A DNA stretch of 6,283 bases from Desulfobacterales bacterium (GTDB lineage Bacteria; Desulfobacterota; Desulfobacteria; Desulfobacterales; UBA11574). The position numbers and the translations under genes are program-made. The stretch spans positions 1 to 6,283 of the forward strand of contig JAAXQD010000071.1 of NCBI GenBank assembly GCA_012974475.1, written 5' to 3'. Below the pieces are notes generated by a model that was not told where the DNA came from, made no database searches, and saw nothing but the letters and a program-made list of their open reading frames with translations. Positions 4,945 to 6,283 of this stretch are shown here, in pieces; within the stretch, counting starts at the first letter, position 1, and every line of letters begins with the position of its first letter.

Positions 4945-6156
4945 TCACTCCCCTTTAATACCGAGCTTGAGCATAAGCGGTTTCATGGTGATTCCTTGCA
5001 CAACTAACGAGAAGAATACACAACCAAACCCTGCCAGCAACAACACCGGACGCCACGTTACCAGTAAACCTTCATTGGGTAGATTAAGCAGCAAAGCAAT
5101 CGGTATCGAGCCCCTCAAACCGCCCCAGAATAGAATGTGGTTCCATCTCTTCGGTCGCTTAGTACCTACCTGATTTAGCAACCAGTAGAAACTGTAAGAA
5201 ACCGCTGCGCGTGCTATCAGCATCGCAGCAATGGCAACAAACACCGTCATCCACATAATATTTGCCGGCACTTCGCGTAGCTCCAGGCCGATCAAGACAA
5301 ACAGGAGCGAATTGATCAGGAAACCTATGGATTCAAAAAATATTTCAACCGTATTAGTAGTCTTTACACTCATCGAGAGTCTCCGGCCATAATTACCTAT
5401 CATCAATCCGGCTATCACAGTTCCAATTACGCCAGAAAGGTGCATTACTTCCGCCAACCAGAATGACCCGTAAGCCAAAACAAGACAAAGCGCATTTTCC
5501 AGCAGATGATCCTCTATATGACGCATGATCTTAAAAACTATCCAGCCGAGTACTGCCCCCAGGAGTAGCCCCCCGACGGAAACCTTTACAAATTCATATG
5601 CTGCTTGGCCAAATCCAAATTCTTGCCCACTCAGCAAGGCCTTGAGCAGGATCGTGTATAACACTACTCCGGTTGCATCATTAAAGAGCGACTCTCCTTC
5701 CACTATTGTCTTTAGATCTTTAGGTGCCCCCACCTCCTTGAACAACGAGAGAACACTCACAGGATCTGTTGGTGATATCAAGGCACCAAAAAGTATCGCC
5801 ACCATCATTGAACTGATACCACCCAACCATCCAACAAGTCCTCCCACTAACAGGGTTGATACAATAACGCCCGGCACTGCCAAACACACAATCGGCCAAA
5901 ACTGCTCCAAAAGAGAGTTTAGGTTCATGTGAAACGCTCCTTGGAAAAGCAACGGTGGCAAAAAAACAAAAAATATTAGGTGATACCCAAATCCAGTCTT
6001 CTCAATTTCCGGGCCAATACCCAAGACACCTATCAACAGTCCTACCAAAGTCAGAAATATCGTATACGGTAAATGCGTTACCATCTTACTGACAATCGCT
6101 ACCAAACACGCCAGCAACAACAGCCCGATATATATTCCAACCGCATGCTCAATCAT
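4945..6156 (-). CDS. CPA1-family Na+(K+)/H+ antiporter
   Basis: A 403-residue, almost wholly hydrophobic protein consistent with 12-13 membrane segments. CPA1 (NhaP/NHE-like) antiporters exchange cytoplasmic Na+ or K+ for protons and support pH and salt homeostasis. Family landmarks, numbered from the chosen start, are FLPPLLFQGA (65-74), SPTDPV (128-133), EGESLFND (153-160) with the N159-D160 ion-binding pair, and WGGLRGSIPIAL (344-355) with the conserved R348. There is no long C-terminal regulatory or TrkA-type domain. An in-frame ATG at 6222 would add 22 residues but lacks a ribosome binding site and would overlap the preceding gene by 50 bases. The ATG at 6154-6156 has GGGGA eight bases upstream and lies 16 bases after that gene's stop, so I prefer it. 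The short gap suggests an operon with the upstream gene. Ion selectivity is not determinable. Confidence 0.93.
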   Translation of the reverse strand: MIEHAVGIYIGLLLLACLVAIVSKMVTHLPYTIFLTLVGLLIGVLGIGPEIEKTGFGYHLIFFVFLPPLLFQGAFHMNLNSLLEQFWPIVCLAVPGVIVSTLLVGGLVGWLGGISSMMVAILFGALISPTDPVSVLSLFKEVGAPKDLKTIVEGESLFNDATGVVLYTILLKALLSGQEFGFGQAAYEFVKVSVGGLLLGAVLGWIVFKIMRHIEDHLLENALCLVLAYGSFWLAEVMHLSGVIGTVIAGLMIGNYGRRLSMSVKTTNTVEIFFESIGFLINSLLFVLIGLELREVPANIMWMTVFVAIAAMLIARAAVSYSFYWLLNQVGTKRPKRWNHILFWGGLRGSIPIALLLNLPNEGLLVTWRPVLLLAGFGCVFFSLVVQGITMKPLMLKLGIKGE

Positions 6157-6164
6157 TTTGATAA

Positions 6165-6169
6165 TCCCC
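6165..6169 (-). promoter_or_regulatory. Ribosome binding site supporting the shorter antiporter start
   Basis: The minus strand reads TAAAGCGGGGATTATCAAA before the ATG at 6156. GGGGA sits eight bases from that ATG and just after the TAA of the upstream frame. No comparable site precedes the ATG at 6222. Confidence 0.6.
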
Positions 6170-6172
6170 GCT

Positions 6173-6283
6173 TTATTTCTTTTCTTCAACGCAGGTAATA
6201 TAGGCAATAAGATCTGATGCATCTCGATGGTCTACTGCCGCCAGACCGGCATCTCCAGCCACTGCAAAAATCGATCTTATTAC
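6173..6283 (-). CDS. C-terminal fragment of an unidentified protein upstream of the antiporter
   Basis: A frame open to the right edge encodes 36 residues, then stops at TAA (6173-6175), 16 bases before the antiporter start. The visible end includes AVAGDAGLAAVDHRDASDLI followed by AYITCVEEKK. The segment DASDLIAYIT resembles the final helix of some small c-type cytochromes (xxDLIAYL), but no CxxCH heme motif can be seen in so short a piece and I do not assign a family. The reasons for calling it real are its position, the clean fit between its stop and the antiporter ribosome binding site, and its soluble, protein-like composition. Confidence 0.5.
   Translation of the reverse strand, partial: VIRSIFAVAGDAGLAAVDHRDASDLIAYITCVEEKK

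Overview
The window looks like a stretch of chromosome from an environmental Gram-negative bacterium of moderate to low G+C. The basis is AGGA/GGGAGG-type ribosome binding sites, ordinary bacterial transporter and enzyme families, and repeat-bearing AT- and pyrimidine-rich intergenic DNA. No rRNA, tRNA or phylogenetic marker gene is present, so I do not assign a phylum.

Layout from left to right. Bases 1-780 (minus) hold most of an unassigned acidic protein with two DnaJ-like four-cysteine clusters, whose C-terminus lies outside the window. Two bases away, on the same strand, is a complete cation diffusion facilitator (CDF) gene (783-1670), so the two appear to be co-transcribed. A gene-poor, repeat-bearing stretch follows (1671-2086). 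Next comes a minus-strand class II glutamine amidotransferase-like gene (2087-2872), with its start corrected so that the catalytic cysteine is residue 2. A 387-base divergent intergenic region (2873-3259) carries short tandem repeats, a pyrimidine tract and a plausible promoter. The plus-strand gene 3260-4756 encodes a DUF2779-type protein joining a RecB/Cas4-like iron-sulfur nuclease to a DEDD-type 3'-5' exonuclease. After a 188-base convergent gap comes a minus-strand CPA1 sodium/proton antiporter (4945-6156). The last 36 codons of its upstream neighbour run off the right edge (6173-6283).

The genes do not form one obvious pathway. Two membrane ion transporters (divalent metal efflux, Na+/H+ exchange), one amidotransferase-like hydrolase and one nuclease sit in separate transcription units. 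No CRISPR array, cas gene, toxin-antitoxin pair, transposase or integrase is seen. What remains unexplained is the intergenic repeat structure: a 46-bp tandem duplication, a 52-bp direct repeat pair placed 999 bp apart around the amidotransferase gene, and a recurrent ATGAGGGTCG-like motif just after two minus-strand stop codons. The other unexplained item is the cysteine-cluster protein coupled to the CDF gene. The best-supported notable protein is the two-nuclease DUF2779 fusion, which belongs to a known but poorly characterised family.
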